Assembly (NCBI GenBank): GCA_021555075.1
Contig: JAKGBX010000001.1
Coordinates: 372,001-436,000 of the forward strand
Direction: 5' to 3'
Length of the DNA stretch: 64,000 bases
Source: Rhodobacteraceae bacterium LMO-JJ12
Lineage (GTDB): Bacteria; Pseudomonadota; Alphaproteobacteria; Rhodobacterales; Rhodobacteraceae
Shown: positions 34,870-44,389 of the stretch, in pieces
Position numbering within the stretch: the first letter of the stretch is position 1
Layout of the letters: each line of letters begins with the position of its first letter
Made by a program: the position numbers and the translations under genes
Notes under the pieces: generated by a model
Told to the model about the DNA's origin: nothing
Seen by the model: only the letters and a program-made list of their open reading frames with translations
Database searches by the model: none

Positions 34870-35325
34870 ATGTTCTCATGGGGGAAGATACTAGGCCTCA
34901 CGGTGATTGTTGCGGTGGGCCTGACGCTGAAAGGTTGCGGGGTAGAAAGCCGTCAACCGGTGGTCGGTACCATGTCCATAGCAGCGCCTGAGGTTGTCGA
35001 ATTCACCGTGCTGAAGGCCCCGTTGCGGGCTCGCTTTTCATTGCGCAACCCGGCAGCGCGCGCTGCATTTACGGGCGCATTTTACACTCTTGATTGCACT
35101 GATACCGCCGGGAAACCCGCTTCGCCGGGGGTTCTGATCGTGACCGGCGCAGACCGCGAGGCAGCGCTTGGGCGGCTGTCGGGTTATGACATCATGCATG
35201 TGATCGAGCTGAGCACGACCTCCTGGGCGCCGCGCCAGATGGTACAAGGAGAAATCCCCCTGAACCAAGGCAAGGACGCCGATATTGCGCGATGTGTCGG
35301 CATGGTCCTGAAGGGTGCTTGGTAA
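34870..35325 (+). CDS. Small lipoprotein in the RTX cluster
   Basis: 151 residues from ATG 34870 with lipobox LTLKGCGVES. The mature domain is beta-rich with two Cys (TLDCTDT, IARCVGM). The role is unknown; it sits between two RTX genes and may be co-expressed. Confidence 0.6.
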   Translation: MFSWGKILGLTVIVAVGLTLKGCGVESRQPVVGTMSIAAPEVVEFTVLKAPLRARFSLRNPAARAAFTGAFYTLDCTDTAGKPASPGVLIVTGADREAALGRLSGYDIMHVIELSTTSWAPRQMVQGEIPLNQGKDADIARCVGMVLKGAW

Positions 35326-35390
35326 GTTATTTCTAACGCGCTGAATAGTAAGACTTGTTTAATTTTCAACATGTTTTGGAAGGAAAGACG

Positions 35391-38060
35391 ATGTCACTAA
35401 CTTCTGTAAATTTAACAACACTCGCAGACGAACTTCTCCTGCCGGACGGCACCAGTTTTTCTCTGACGGGCGATCCCACCATGGCGGCGTTATCAAACAG
35501 TTCGCTTGCGGGTTTTTCATCCACGGCGGCGAATTCCTTTTTGATCCTGTCCAGCGGTATTGCGGGGAATACCACCGACGCCAATAGCGCCGGCAATCAG
35601 GGCACTGATATGGGCGACAGTGGCGTGGATGGGGATTCCATTACCCTGGCCTTTACCGTCACGGCGCCGGAAAACGCAGACAGCTTTTCGTTTTCGTTTT
35701 CTTTTCTGTCCGAGGAATATCCCGAATATGTCGGTTCGTCTTATAACGATTTCTTCTCGGCCACGGTAAACGGCACCGAAGTCGCGCTGGATTTGAACGC
35801 CAACCCGATTTCGGTAAACAACGATTTCTTCTCTGATACACTGTCGCCGGTGGGCACGTTCTATGACGGGCAGACGCCGCCGCTGGTGGTGGCCACTGAT
35901 GTGAATGGCGGGGACACCATCACTGTCCAGTTTCAGGTCGCGGATGCCGGTGATGGCATCTATGACAGCGCGGCCTTTATCGGCGATTTCTCGTTCAATC
36001 AGGACCAGGTCGTGTTTGTTGATTTCAACTACGGCGCGGTGAAATGGCCGGCGATGTATGATATTCTGCTCGGCCTGTTTACGGTGGAAACCGAGGTTGA
36101 ATTCAACCTGCCGGGCTCGGGTGTGACGGCTACGGATCAGGCCGGAATCATAGCCTCGCTGAACACGATCTACGATGATTACAACGTCGAATTTACCTCG
36201 ACCATGCCGACCTCGGGCGATTATTCGACGGTACACGTGGGTGGCGAGGTTGCCGATGTACCCGCCTGGCTTAATGTGCCTGCGAACCTTTACGGATTGG
36301 CAACCAGCATTGATTACGGCAACCAGGACCAGAACGATGATGCATTCGTGCTCTCGGATGAGATCCGCGAAGGTCTGACCTGGGACGCCGACGAGCTGGC
36401 CCTGTTGACCCAGGTGATCGCGCATGAATCCGGGCATATTTTCGGCCTGCGTCATGTCAACGAGAATACGGCGCTGATGTATCCTTTTGCCGGGGCAGGA
36501 ACCGCGATCAGCGATGGTGCGCCGTTTGGTGAGATCAATCAGGATACGCATATTGTCGAAAACATTGGCGGCGACCAGAACTCGCAGCAAGAGTTGGCGC
36601 GCAACCTTGGGCTGGATGGGGCACAGATCCTGGTCAGCCAGGAAAGCGTATTCGATCAGTTCCTGAACTTCTTCAATTTCTCCATGGCGTCTACCAGCGG
36701 TGGCGGCGGTGCTGCGACCGTGTACAACGCGCTGGCGGTGATCTTTACCGATAGCGGCGAAGAAGAGGGGCTGACGATCCTGTCCTTGGTCGATCTGGGC
36801 ACGATCTCGGATGGCGGGGATGCCAGCTTTGTGCTGCCCGCGCTGAGCGACGATCAGGTGGTGATCCTGGGCAGTTCGACCGAAGACGGCGCTCTGGATG
36901 TGGTGTTGTCTGATGGTGGTCTCACCAATATCGATTTCGACAGCCTGGGCCTGATGGGGACATTGGCGGCGCTTGGTGTCGCGGTGGAAGCTCTTGACAG
37001 CACAAGCCTTTCCTTCAGCGAAGTGGACGATGACGGCGGCTTGACCCAGTTCGCATCGGTCGCGGCAGCCGTGCTGGATGTATCCGACACGCCCGCCACG
37101 GAAGGCGCGGATTCGATCACCGGAGATGCTAGCGACGACACGATTGTCGGGCTGGGCGGCGATGACACCCTTTCCGGCGAAGAAGGCAATGACAACCTGC
37201 TGGGCGGCACGGGCGATGACGTGCTGCAAGGCGCGGACGGTGACGATGCGCTGAACGGCGGTGATGGCGATGATTTCCTGGGGGGTGGTGCCGGCAACGA
37301 TGTGCTCCTGGGCGGCACCGGTGCCGACAATATCGCGGCCTCGACCGGTAATGACAGCGTAGATGGCGGCAGCGGTAACGACAGCATCGGTGGCGGCGAA
37401 GGCAATGATACCCTTTCTGGCGGCAGCGGCAACGATGTGATTGGTTCGGGCGTTGGCAATGACATTGCCAATGGTGGCGTTGGCAATGATGGCGTCTTTG
37501 GCGGCGCCGGGGACGATACCCTGTCTGGCGGGGCCGGCGACGACAACATGGGCGGCTCTTTCGGGGCCGATAATCTGGACGGTGGCACCGGCAATGACGA
37601 CATGGGCGGCGGCACCGGTACCGACACCATTTTGGGCGGTGATGGCAACGATACGGTCGGCGGCGGTGAAGGCGACGATGTGATCGACGGCGGCACCGGC
37701 GATGACTTCCTGGCCGGTGGGGGCCGCCATGATATGATTGACGGCGGCAGTGGTGATGACAGGATCAACGCGGGCAACGGCGATGACACCATCACCGGCG
37801 GCGACGGTGCGGATGTATTCATCTTCAACGGCTTCAATGCAGGCGATGCCGATGTGATCACTGACTGGACCAATGGCGAAGATACCTTCCGTATGAGCGG
37901 GATCACGGGCGCGCCGGGCAGTGGTCTTGCAGGCAAGCTTGCCGCGCTCAATGCCACGAACGTGGCGGACGGTGTGCAATTGTCCTACGAGGGCCATACG
38001 ATCTTGCTGGAAGGCGCCAGCGCGGCCGATCTGGGGCTGGAAGATTTCACCTTCGTCTAG
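35391..38060 (+). CDS. Secreted RTX protein: choice-of-anchor L, matrixin-like peptidase, calcium repeats
   Basis: 889 residues from ATG 35391 after GGAAGG. The N-terminal 210 residues hold a choice-of-anchor L domain (SFSFSFLSEEYPEYVGSSYN). Next is a zinc peptidase domain with HESGHIFGLRH (about residues 344-354). From about 571 to 810 run many GGxGxDxxx calcium repeats. The last 80 residues ([27 protein letters not shown]) nearly match the third RTX protein. Type I secretion is expected; no exporter is in the window. Confidence 0.85.
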   Translation: MSLTSVNLTTLADELLLPDGTSFSLTGDPTMAALSNSSLAGFSSTAANSFLILSSGIAGNTTDANSAGNQGTDMGDSGVDGDSITLAFTVTAPENADSFSFSFSFLSEEYPEYVGSSYNDFFSATVNGTEVALDLNANPISVNNDFFSDTLSPVGTFYDGQTPPLVVATDVNGGDTITVQFQVADAGDGIYDSAAFIGDFSFNQDQVVFVDFNYGAVKWPAMYDILLGLFTVETEVEFNLPGSGVTATDQAGIIASLNTIYDDYNVEFTSTMPTSGDYSTVHVGGEVADVPAWLNVPANLYGLATSIDYGNQDQNDDAFVLSDEIREGLTWDADELALLTQVIAHESGHIFGLRHVNENTALMYPFAGAGTAISDGAPFGEINQDTHIVENIGGDQNSQQELARNLGLDGAQILVSQESVFDQFLNFFNFSMASTSGGGGAATVYNALAVIFTDSGEEEGLTILSLVDLGTISDGGDASFVLPALSDDQVVILGSSTEDGALDVVLSDGGLTNIDFDSLGLMGTLAALGVAVEALDSTSLSFSEVDDDGGLTQFASVAAAVLDVSDTPATEGADSITGDASDDTIVGLGGDDTLSGEEGNDNLLGGTGDDVLQGADGDDALNGGDGDDFLGGGAGNDVLLGGTGADNIAASTGNDSVDGGSGNDSIGGGEGNDTLSGGSGNDVIGSGVGNDIANGGVGNDGVFGGAGDDTLSGGAGDDNMGGSFGADNLDGGTGNDDMGGGTGTDTILGGDGNDTVGGGEGDDVIDGGTGDDFLAGGGRHDMIDGGSGDDRINAGNGDDTITGGDGADVFIFNGFNAGDADVITDWTNGEDTFRMSGITGAPGSGLAGKLAALNATNVADGVQLSYEGHTILLEGASAADLGLEDFTFV

Positions 38061-38107
38061 CAGTCATACCTCTCGGATATGCTGGACAGTCCGGCCTGAA
38101 CCAAAAT

Positions 38108-38147
38108 TGCAAGACGCGGTTTGTACATAAGCAAATCGCGTTTTGCA
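38108..38147 (+). terminator. Long stem-loop after the second RTX gene
   Basis: TGCAAGACGCGGTTTG (38108-38123) and CAAATCGCGTTTTGCA (38132-38147) pair over 16 bp with two mismatches and an 8-base loop. It could be a transcription terminator or mRNA 3' stabiliser. The remaining bases of the 318-bp gap to the next gene hold nothing recognised. Confidence 0.5.
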
Positions 38148-38378
38148 TGACTCCCGAAGGTGGCTTGGGGAGACGCGCCAGATCACAAGGTTAAATGGGT
38201 GGTTTCTCGAAGCTCGCATCCCGCGATGCGTCGCCCCATACGTTATTGGCAAAAAAGCTTTCCCATACGTCAATTGTCTGCTTCAATCGATAGTATCGAA
38301 ATTGAAAATACGATTTTTTGAATATCGCCCCCCAATTTGGCGGATTTGGTTAATCGGCAAATATTATGGGGAAATTTA

Positions 38379-40790
38379 ATGCAAATCATCTTCACTGGCA
38401 CCAACTCCAATTTTCTTGAGGACGCTTTCTTTGGCTATGACGGGCTGGACGTTACCGGTTCGAACATGGCGGCGACCCAATATGTGCTCACTCAGCCTGA
38501 GACCGGGGCGATCACCACGGTTCATGGCACGGGGTTCACTTATAGCGGTACCGAGTTGATCGCAGGCACGATCACCAGCATGGATTTCAGCAATTCCAGC
38601 AATGTGCTTCAGGCACAGACATCTGGTTTTAGCTGGACCGTGGCCGAGTTGATCGCTGCCTTGCAGGCCGCAGATGCCGACAATCTTAACCCGCTGGGCG
38701 ATCTGTTCGGGGCCAGCTATACTCTTGATGCGTCCGGCGCGGCTTCGTTCGACATGTCCGACTGGTCTGAGCTGATGATGGCCGTTAGCGGCAATGGCAA
38801 CATTGTCGGCACCAGCGGTAGCGACAACCTCTACAGTGGTCCCGGCAATGATGTGATCAATCCCGGAGCAAGCCAGGGTGACGATCAGCTGCATGGCAGC
38901 ACGGGCAACGATAGCTATAATTTTGGCGGCGCGACCGGCAGTGTGACAATCGAATACAGCGCAGTGGCCGGGCCGATCACGGTTAACGCAGATTCTGCCA
39001 ACGACACCCTGTCGGTCGTGGGCAGTGGCTGGACCGACAGCTTTGCGAATGTCGCCACCGCCTATGAATATGCGATTACCATTTACGGCACGACTGGCAA
39101 TGACACGTTCAACGTGAACATGAACAACTGGACTTCCTTTGCGTTGGTTGGTGGCGGGGAAGGTGCCGACACCTACAATGTCAACACTTCCCTCGACGGC
39201 GGTTTTACGCGGATCTATCTGGGCTCGTCTGGCACGCAAGCGGCCACCCAAGGGGCTGTCATCGATATGTCCACCGGTACCATCCAGAATGATGGTTTTG
39301 GCTACACCGATCAGATCAATGTCACCGGCGATGGCCAGAGTGTTCAGATCGAAGTATCGGGAACCCATTTTGGCGATAGTTTCACTGGGGGCGATGATAA
39401 TGATCGTTTTCGTGCGGCTGGCGGGAATGACACCATCGACGGTGGCGAGGGTATTGACCGGGTACGTTTTGACGAATCCGGCTTTAGCACGGTAACGGTG
39501 GATCTGGCGGCTGGCACAGCCACCGGGATCCATAATGGCACCACATTCAACAGTTCGTTGACCAGCGTGGAATATCTGCGCGGATCAGAAGGCGACGACA
39601 CATTCTTGGGCTCAGGCGAAAGCGAGCGCTTTGAGGGTAAAGATGGCGACGACTCGATCCGCGCGCACGGTGGCGATGATTCGCTCATGGGTGAAAATGG
39701 CAACGACACGCTGAATGCGGGCGCGGGCGATGACACTGTTGATGGCGGCGCTGGCAATGACACGGCGGTGCTGGGCGTAACGCGCGGCAGTGCCACGGTG
39801 ACAGAGCAGTTCGATGGCTCTATTCTGATCGAGAGCGCAGAGGGCACCGACATTTACATTGATGTCGAGCAGTTCCAGTTTGACGATGGCACGGTCAGCC
39901 TTGACGTGCTGCTGGGCGGTGGCGGCGGCGGCGGAGGCACTCAGGGTGACACGGTCGTGGGGACCGAAGGTGACGATACGCTGATCGGAACGGGGGGTGA
40001 CGATGTCATCGCCGGTGGCGGCGGCAGCGACAGCCTTTCGGGTGGCGATGGCAATGACAACATCTCTGGCTCTGACGGCGACGACAGCATCGACGGCGGC
40101 ACAGGCAACGACAACGTCGGCGGCGGACTGGGTAACGATATCCTGACCGGCAGCAGCGGCAATGACACGATCGGCGGCGGTATGGGCGACGATCTCGTGC
40201 TGGGCAATGAAGGCGACGACGTTCTGGCCGGGGGCGCCGGGAACGACACATTGTTCGGCGGCGCTGGCGATGACACCATCGGTGCCAGCTATGGCAATGA
40301 TGCTGTTGATGGCGACGATGGCAATGACAGTCTTGGCGGCGGCACCGGACGCGACACGCTTGACGGCGGCGCCGGCAACGACAGCATCGGCGGTGGCGAA
40401 GGCGACGACGTCGTAATCGGCGGTGAAGGCGATGATTTCCTCGCAGGTGGTGGTCGCCACGACGAGATCGACGGCGGCGCCGGTGACGATGTGATCAATG
40501 GCGGCAACGGCGACGACACGATGACCGGCGGCTCGGGTGCTGATCAATTCGTCTTCAACGGCTTCAACGACGGTGATGCCGATGTGATCACCGACTGGAC
40601 CAATGGCGAAGATACCTTCCGCATGTCGGGTATCGACAATGCGCCAGGGTCAGGGCTTCAGGGCTACGTGGACGCGCTGAACATTGTGAACACCGCCCAG
40701 GGCGCGCAGATGTCTTATGAGGGGCATACGATCCTGCTGGAAGGCGTCAATGCCGCTGAACTTGGGCTGGAAGACTTCACCTTCCTCTAA
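38379..40790 (+). CDS. Secreted RTX protein without peptidase domain
   Basis: 803 residues from ATG 38379. The N-terminal 130 residues ([20 protein letters not shown]) are not recognised. Scattered RTX repeats start near residue 144 ([18 protein letters not shown]) and 338. The dense repeat block runs from about 404 to 720, broken by a poly-Gly linker (GGGGGGGT). The C-terminal module ([20 protein letters not shown]) is nearly identical to that of 35391-38060. No HExxH zinc motif, so it is probably a structural or surface protein. Confidence 0.8.
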   Translation: MQIIFTGTNSNFLEDAFFGYDGLDVTGSNMAATQYVLTQPETGAITTVHGTGFTYSGTELIAGTITSMDFSNSSNVLQAQTSGFSWTVAELIAALQAADADNLNPLGDLFGASYTLDASGAASFDMSDWSELMMAVSGNGNIVGTSGSDNLYSGPGNDVINPGASQGDDQLHGSTGNDSYNFGGATGSVTIEYSAVAGPITVNADSANDTLSVVGSGWTDSFANVATAYEYAITIYGTTGNDTFNVNMNNWTSFALVGGGEGADTYNVNTSLDGGFTRIYLGSSGTQAATQGAVIDMSTGTIQNDGFGYTDQINVTGDGQSVQIEVSGTHFGDSFTGGDDNDRFRAAGGNDTIDGGEGIDRVRFDESGFSTVTVDLAAGTATGIHNGTTFNSSLTSVEYLRGSEGDDTFLGSGESERFEGKDGDDSIRAHGGDDSLMGENGNDTLNAGAGDDTVDGGAGNDTAVLGVTRGSATVTEQFDGSILIESAEGTDIYIDVEQFQFDDGTVSLDVLLGGGGGGGGTQGDTVVGTEGDDTLIGTGGDDVIAGGGGSDSLSGGDGNDNISGSDGDDSIDGGTGNDNVGGGLGNDILTGSSGNDTIGGGMGDDLVLGNEGDDVLAGGAGNDTLFGGAGDDTIGASYGNDAVDGDDGNDSLGGGTGRDTLDGGAGNDSIGGGEGDDVVIGGEGDDFLAGGGRHDEIDGGAGDDVINGGNGDDTMTGGSGADQFVFNGFNDGDADVITDWTNGEDTFRMSGIDNAPGSGLQGYVDALNIVNTAQGAQMSYEGHTILLEGVNAAELGLEDFTFL

Positions 40791-40820
40791 GGCCGCTCGA
40801 CCAATCGACCAGAGACAATG

Positions 40821-40844
40821 CCCCCGCCAATGGCGGGGGTTTTT
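40821..40844 (+). terminator. Rho-independent terminator of the RTX cluster
   Basis: CCCCCGCC-AAT-GGCGGGGG followed directly by TTTTT (40840-40844). Confidence 0.9.
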
Positions 40845-41063
40845 GTGTCAACGACTGGCCTGATGCCGCCATCAGTATGACGGGCGGTGGTTTGCGCCTG
40901 GTCGGGGCATGTTCTCGCGTGTCTCTCCCTGTGAATCGGGATGAGCGGGAACCCCACGCATGTTCAAATCCTCAAACCCGTGCTGCGGGGGTTGGCGGCG
41001 AGCAAGGTCGGTCTTGGATAGCCAATCGAACGCACGTCGCGGATTCGGGGTTCAGAAGTTAAT

Positions 41064-41102
41064 ATGTTACATAATTCTAGAAAAAATTCCTTAATGTAAC
41101 AT
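41064..41102. promoter_or_regulatory. Inverted repeat upstream of the pad operon
   Basis: ATGTTACAT (41064-41072) and its exact reverse complement ATGTAACAT (41094-41102), 21 bases apart, within an AT-rich 40846-41227 stretch that holds no gene. Likely a regulator site or cruciform before the pad operon. Confidence 0.5.
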
Positions 41103-41188
41103 GTTAGATCGGAGATATTTCAATAAAAACAGTATGTTGAAGATTTGAAATTTTCTTTCTAGTCAGAATCAGATTAAAAGTGCATAGT

Positions 41189-41202
41189 AGTACCGAATTA
41201 CC
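41189..41202 (+). promoter_or_regulatory. RGTA-N6-TACY palindrome before the pad operon
   Basis: AGTA-CCGAAT-TACC, 26 bases before the first start codon. It has the same form as sites before the had/kor and hemerythrin genes. At this distance it overlaps the ribosome-binding region or a short-leader promoter. Confidence 0.5.
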
Positions 41203-41227
41203 CCTATTACATGGATGAGCGCTTCAA

Positions 41228-41635
41228 ATGAATGATAACCTGACGGTCGGAACATCGGAAACCCGCACAATCACAGTCGATGAAGAACGAACCATTGACT
41301 TCATGGGCGAGGATTGCCGCGTCTATGCCACGCCGTCGCTGGTGCGTGATATTGAACATACCTGCCGCGATCTTATTGTCGCGCGCGTGCCCGAGGGTCA
41401 GGATTCAGTCGGCACGATCGTATCAATCGCCCATACCGCCCCCACGCTCTTGGGTATGGAGGTCACAGTGACCGCCACAGTGACCGAAATCGAAGGCCGC
41501 AAGGTGGTCTTTGAAGTGGTTGCCAAGGACGCACTCGATAAGATCTGCAAGGGCCGCCACGAGCGTTTCATTGTTGATGTCGACAAAACCCAGGAAAGAC
41601 TGCGTGCCAAGGCTGCCAAGCTGGCGGAGTCGTGA
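41228..41635 (+). CDS. Hotdog-fold acyl-CoA thioesterase (FlK-like)
   Basis: 135 residues. The motifs ATPSLVRDIEHTC, DSVGTIVSIAHTAPTLLG and a C-terminal GRHERFIVDVDK match the FlK fluoroacetyl-CoA thioesterase group. It starts the probable pad operon, 12 bp before the molybdoenzyme gene. It may hydrolyse phenylglyoxylyl-CoA, the expected alpha-oxidation intermediate, or protect against CoA trapping; both are inference. Confidence 0.8.
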   Translation: MNDNLTVGTSETRTITVDEERTIDFMGEDCRVYATPSLVRDIEHTCRDLIVARVPEGQDSVGTIVSIAHTAPTLLGMEVTVTATVTEIEGRKVVFEVVAKDALDKICKGRHERFIVDVDKTQERLRAKAAKLAES

Positions 41636-41647
41636 AAGGCTAATGCC

Positions 41648-44389
41648 ATGAAGTCGTCAAATCAGCCCGTCAACAAGACGAGCGTTGCGTCCTATTGCTA
41701 TCAATGTGTGTCCGGTCCTGACCTGATGAAGGTCGATGTCATGGACGGGGTGCCTTACCAGATCCGGCCAAACGGGTCGGCGGCCGAAATCCATCCGGCG
41801 CATGGCAAGGTATGCGTCAAGGCGTTCGGTCTGATTCAGAAGACCAACAACCCGCACCGCATTCAAACGCCGATGATCCGCACCAACCCCAAGAAGGGGC
41901 GGGGCGAAGACCCCGGATTCCGCGAGGCCACGTGGGAAGAGGCGCTGGAGCTGATCTGTAGCAAGATGAACGATGTTCGCGCCAAGGGTTTGAACGACGA
42001 AAGTGGCTTTCCCCGCGTCGCAGCCAGCTTTGGCGGGGGCGGCACCTCGACCGTCTATATGGGTACGTTCCCGGCTTTCCTGAAGGCCTGGGGCTCGGTC
42101 GATATGAGCTTTGGCAGCGGGCAAGGGGTGAAATGCTATCACTCCGAGCACCTTTACGGTGAATTCTGGCATCGCGCCTTTACCGTGTCGCCCGACACGC
42201 CGCTGGCCGAGATGATCATCTCGTTTGGTGCCAACGTCGAAGCCTCGGGCGGGGTTTGTGGTGTGCGTCGCCACGCCGATGCCCGCGACCGCGGCGTGAA
42301 GAAGGTGCAGGTCGAGCCGCATCTTTCCGTCACGGGTGCGTGTTCTGCCGAATGGGTGCCGATCAAGCCGAAAACTGACCCGGCCTTCATGTTCGCCATG
42401 CTGCACGTGCTTTTGCATGAGGCCGAGCGCGAGCGGCTGGATGTGCCGTTCCTCAAAGTGCGCAGCTCCTCGCCTTACCTGATTGCACCGAACGGTTTCT
42501 ATCTGCGCGACCCCGAGACCAAGAAGCCGCTGATCTGGGATCTGAAGACCGGGAAGGCCGTGCCGCATGACACGCCAGACACCGATGAAGCGATCGAGGG
42601 TGATTTCACCGTCTCAGGCGTTGAAATCGGCCCGGACGACAAGGAATGGCACCACGCCGGTATCACCTGCCAGCCAGCATTTGCGCATCTGGTTGAGCAT
42701 GTTCGTCCCTATAGCCCGGAATGGGCGTCAGAGATTTGCGACGTGCCCGCCGAGGTGATCCGCAAGACAGCACTGGACTATCTGCATCATGCCCATGTCG
42801 GTGAGACGATTGAAATCGAAGGCGTGACCTTGCCATTCCGGCCGGTCGCGATTTCGTTGGGCAAGACGGTCAGCAACGGCTGGGGCGGGTACGAATGTGC
42901 CTGGGCCCGGACGTTGATGGCTGTTCTAATTGGTGGGCTGGAAGTGCCCGGTGGCACGCTTGGCACCACCGTGCGGCTGAACCGCCCTGCCGACAACCGC
43001 TGGTCCAGCGTCGTGCCGGGGGCGGATGGTTTCATGAACTATCCGATGAACCCGACCCGCAAAGGCGAATTCGAGGAATTTTCCAGCGCGCGTCACGCGC
43101 ACCAGACTCTGGTGCCTTTGGCGGCAAACTCGCCCTGGTCTCAGGCGTTGGGGCCGACCCATCTGGCATGGATGGCGCAGAAGGACGGGTTTGACCACCT
43201 GCCCAAGCCGACAGCGCCGGATGTCTGGTTCGTCTATCGCACCAACCCGGCGATTTCGTTCTGGGATACCAAAGCGGTGAGCGAGGCGATGGACAAGTTC
43301 CCCTTCACCGTCTGCTTTGCCTATACCCACGACGAAACCAATCACACGGCCGATGTTCTGCTGCCCGAATGCACCGATCTGGAAGGCTTGCAGCTTATCC
43401 GCATTGGCGGGTCGAAATATGTCGAACAGTTCTGGGAGCATCAAGGCTTTGCCCTGCGTGATCCGGCGTCCAAGCCAATGGGCGAAGCGCGCGATTTCAC
43501 CTGGATCGCGACTCAGATCGCCAAGGGCACAGGTTTGCTCGAAGAATATAACGTCGCGATCAACAAGGGCGCGGCGGGGGTTCGCCTGTTCGGGGAAAAA
43601 TACGACCATTCACTGCAACCCGACAAGGAACATTCGGTCGAGGAGATCTGGGACCATTCGTGCCGCGCGGCCAGTGCCGAACTGACCGAAGGCGCCGAAA
43701 ATCAGGGCCTGGACTATTTCCGCGAACATGGTTTCCGCACCGTGCCGTTCCCCAAGCTGCGCTGGTATCTCTATCCCGCGATGGTCGAGAAGGGCCTGCG
43801 GTTCGAGCTACCCTATCAGGAACGCTTGCTCAGGATCGGACAGGAGTTGGGCGACCGTTTGCACGAGATGGGCATCACCTGGTGGGATCGTCAGCTTCGC
43901 GAATACGAGGCGATGCCGCATTACCAAGACCTTCAGGGTCTCTGGGCCAAGGCGCAGGAAGACATGTATGACGTCAAGATCGGCGACTATCCGTTCTGGC
44001 TGCTGACTGCGCGCTCGATGCAATATTCATGGGGCGGCAATGTCGGCATTCAGATGATTCAAGAGGTGGCTTCCAATATCGCGGGCCATGGCGGCGTTAT
44101 GATGAACCCGGCGGCAGCGGCCAAGCTGGGCCTGAAAGAAGGCGAGCGGGTCGAGGTCTATTCGCCCACCGGCACCACCGAGGGCGCGGTGATCCTGCGC
44201 AATGGCATCCGCCCGGATACCTTGCTGATGATCGGCCAGTTTGACCATTGGAAAACGCCCTTCGCCAAGGATCTGAAAACCCCCAGCATGAACGGTCTGA
44301 CACCGATGTCGCTTGAGTTGACCGATGCGACAGGGTCCGGGGCCGATCTGGTCCGGGTGGCCATTCGGAAAGTGGAGGGCAAGCGATGA
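41648..44389 (+). CDS. padB: Molybdopterin oxidoreductase, probable phenylacetyl-CoA:acceptor oxidoreductase large subunit
   Basis: 913 residues of the DMSO-reductase family. Near the N-terminus is a cluster-like SYCYQCVSGPDLM and a later GKVCVKAFG, so one of the usual four Cys positions is replaced. The Mo-cofactor body follows (FGANVEASGGVCGVRR, NPAISFWDTKAV) and a C-terminal cofactor-binding domain. In Thauera/Azoarcus, PadBCD oxidises phenylacetyl-CoA to phenylglyoxylate. Identity here rests on size, family and the neighbouring PadC/D fusion and CoA ligase. Confidence 0.75.
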   Translation: MKSSNQPVNKTSVASYCYQCVSGPDLMKVDVMDGVPYQIRPNGSAAEIHPAHGKVCVKAFGLIQKTNNPHRIQTPMIRTNPKKGRGEDPGFREATWEEALELICSKMNDVRAKGLNDESGFPRVAASFGGGGTSTVYMGTFPAFLKAWGSVDMSFGSGQGVKCYHSEHLYGEFWHRAFTVSPDTPLAEMIISFGANVEASGGVCGVRRHADARDRGVKKVQVEPHLSVTGACSAEWVPIKPKTDPAFMFAMLHVLLHEAERERLDVPFLKVRSSSPYLIAPNGFYLRDPETKKPLIWDLKTGKAVPHDTPDTDEAIEGDFTVSGVEIGPDDKEWHHAGITCQPAFAHLVEHVRPYSPEWASEICDVPAEVIRKTALDYLHHAHVGETIEIEGVTLPFRPVAISLGKTVSNGWGGYECAWARTLMAVLIGGLEVPGGTLGTTVRLNRPADNRWSSVVPGADGFMNYPMNPTRKGEFEEFSSARHAHQTLVPLAANSPWSQALGPTHLAWMAQKDGFDHLPKPTAPDVWFVYRTNPAISFWDTKAVSEAMDKFPFTVCFAYTHDETNHTADVLLPECTDLEGLQLIRIGGSKYVEQFWEHQGFALRDPASKPMGEARDFTWIATQIAKGTGLLEEYNVAINKGAAGVRLFGEKYDHSLQPDKEHSVEEIWDHSCRAASAELTEGAENQGLDYFREHGFRTVPFPKLRWYLYPAMVEKGLRFELPYQERLLRIGQELGDRLHEMGITWWDRQLREYEAMPHYQDLQGLWAKAQEDMYDVKIGDYPFWLLTARSMQYSWGGNVGIQMIQEVASNIAGHGGVMMNPAAAAKLGLKEGERVEVYSPTGTTEGAVILRNGIRPDTLLMIGQFDHWKTPFAKDLKTPSMNGLTPMSLELTDATGSGADLVRVAIRKVEGKR

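Noticed and set aside
35517-37997. Very long minus-strand open frame (about 826 codons) opposite the second RTX gene
   Set aside because: It is a by-product of the repetitive GGxGxD coding sequence; it has no ribosome site or family features, and similar antisense frames occur opposite the other RTX genes.
33760-40540. Regular short DNA repeats resembling an array
   Set aside because: They encode RTX nonapeptide repeats in one frame, vary in sequence and have no spacers, so this is not a CRISPR array.
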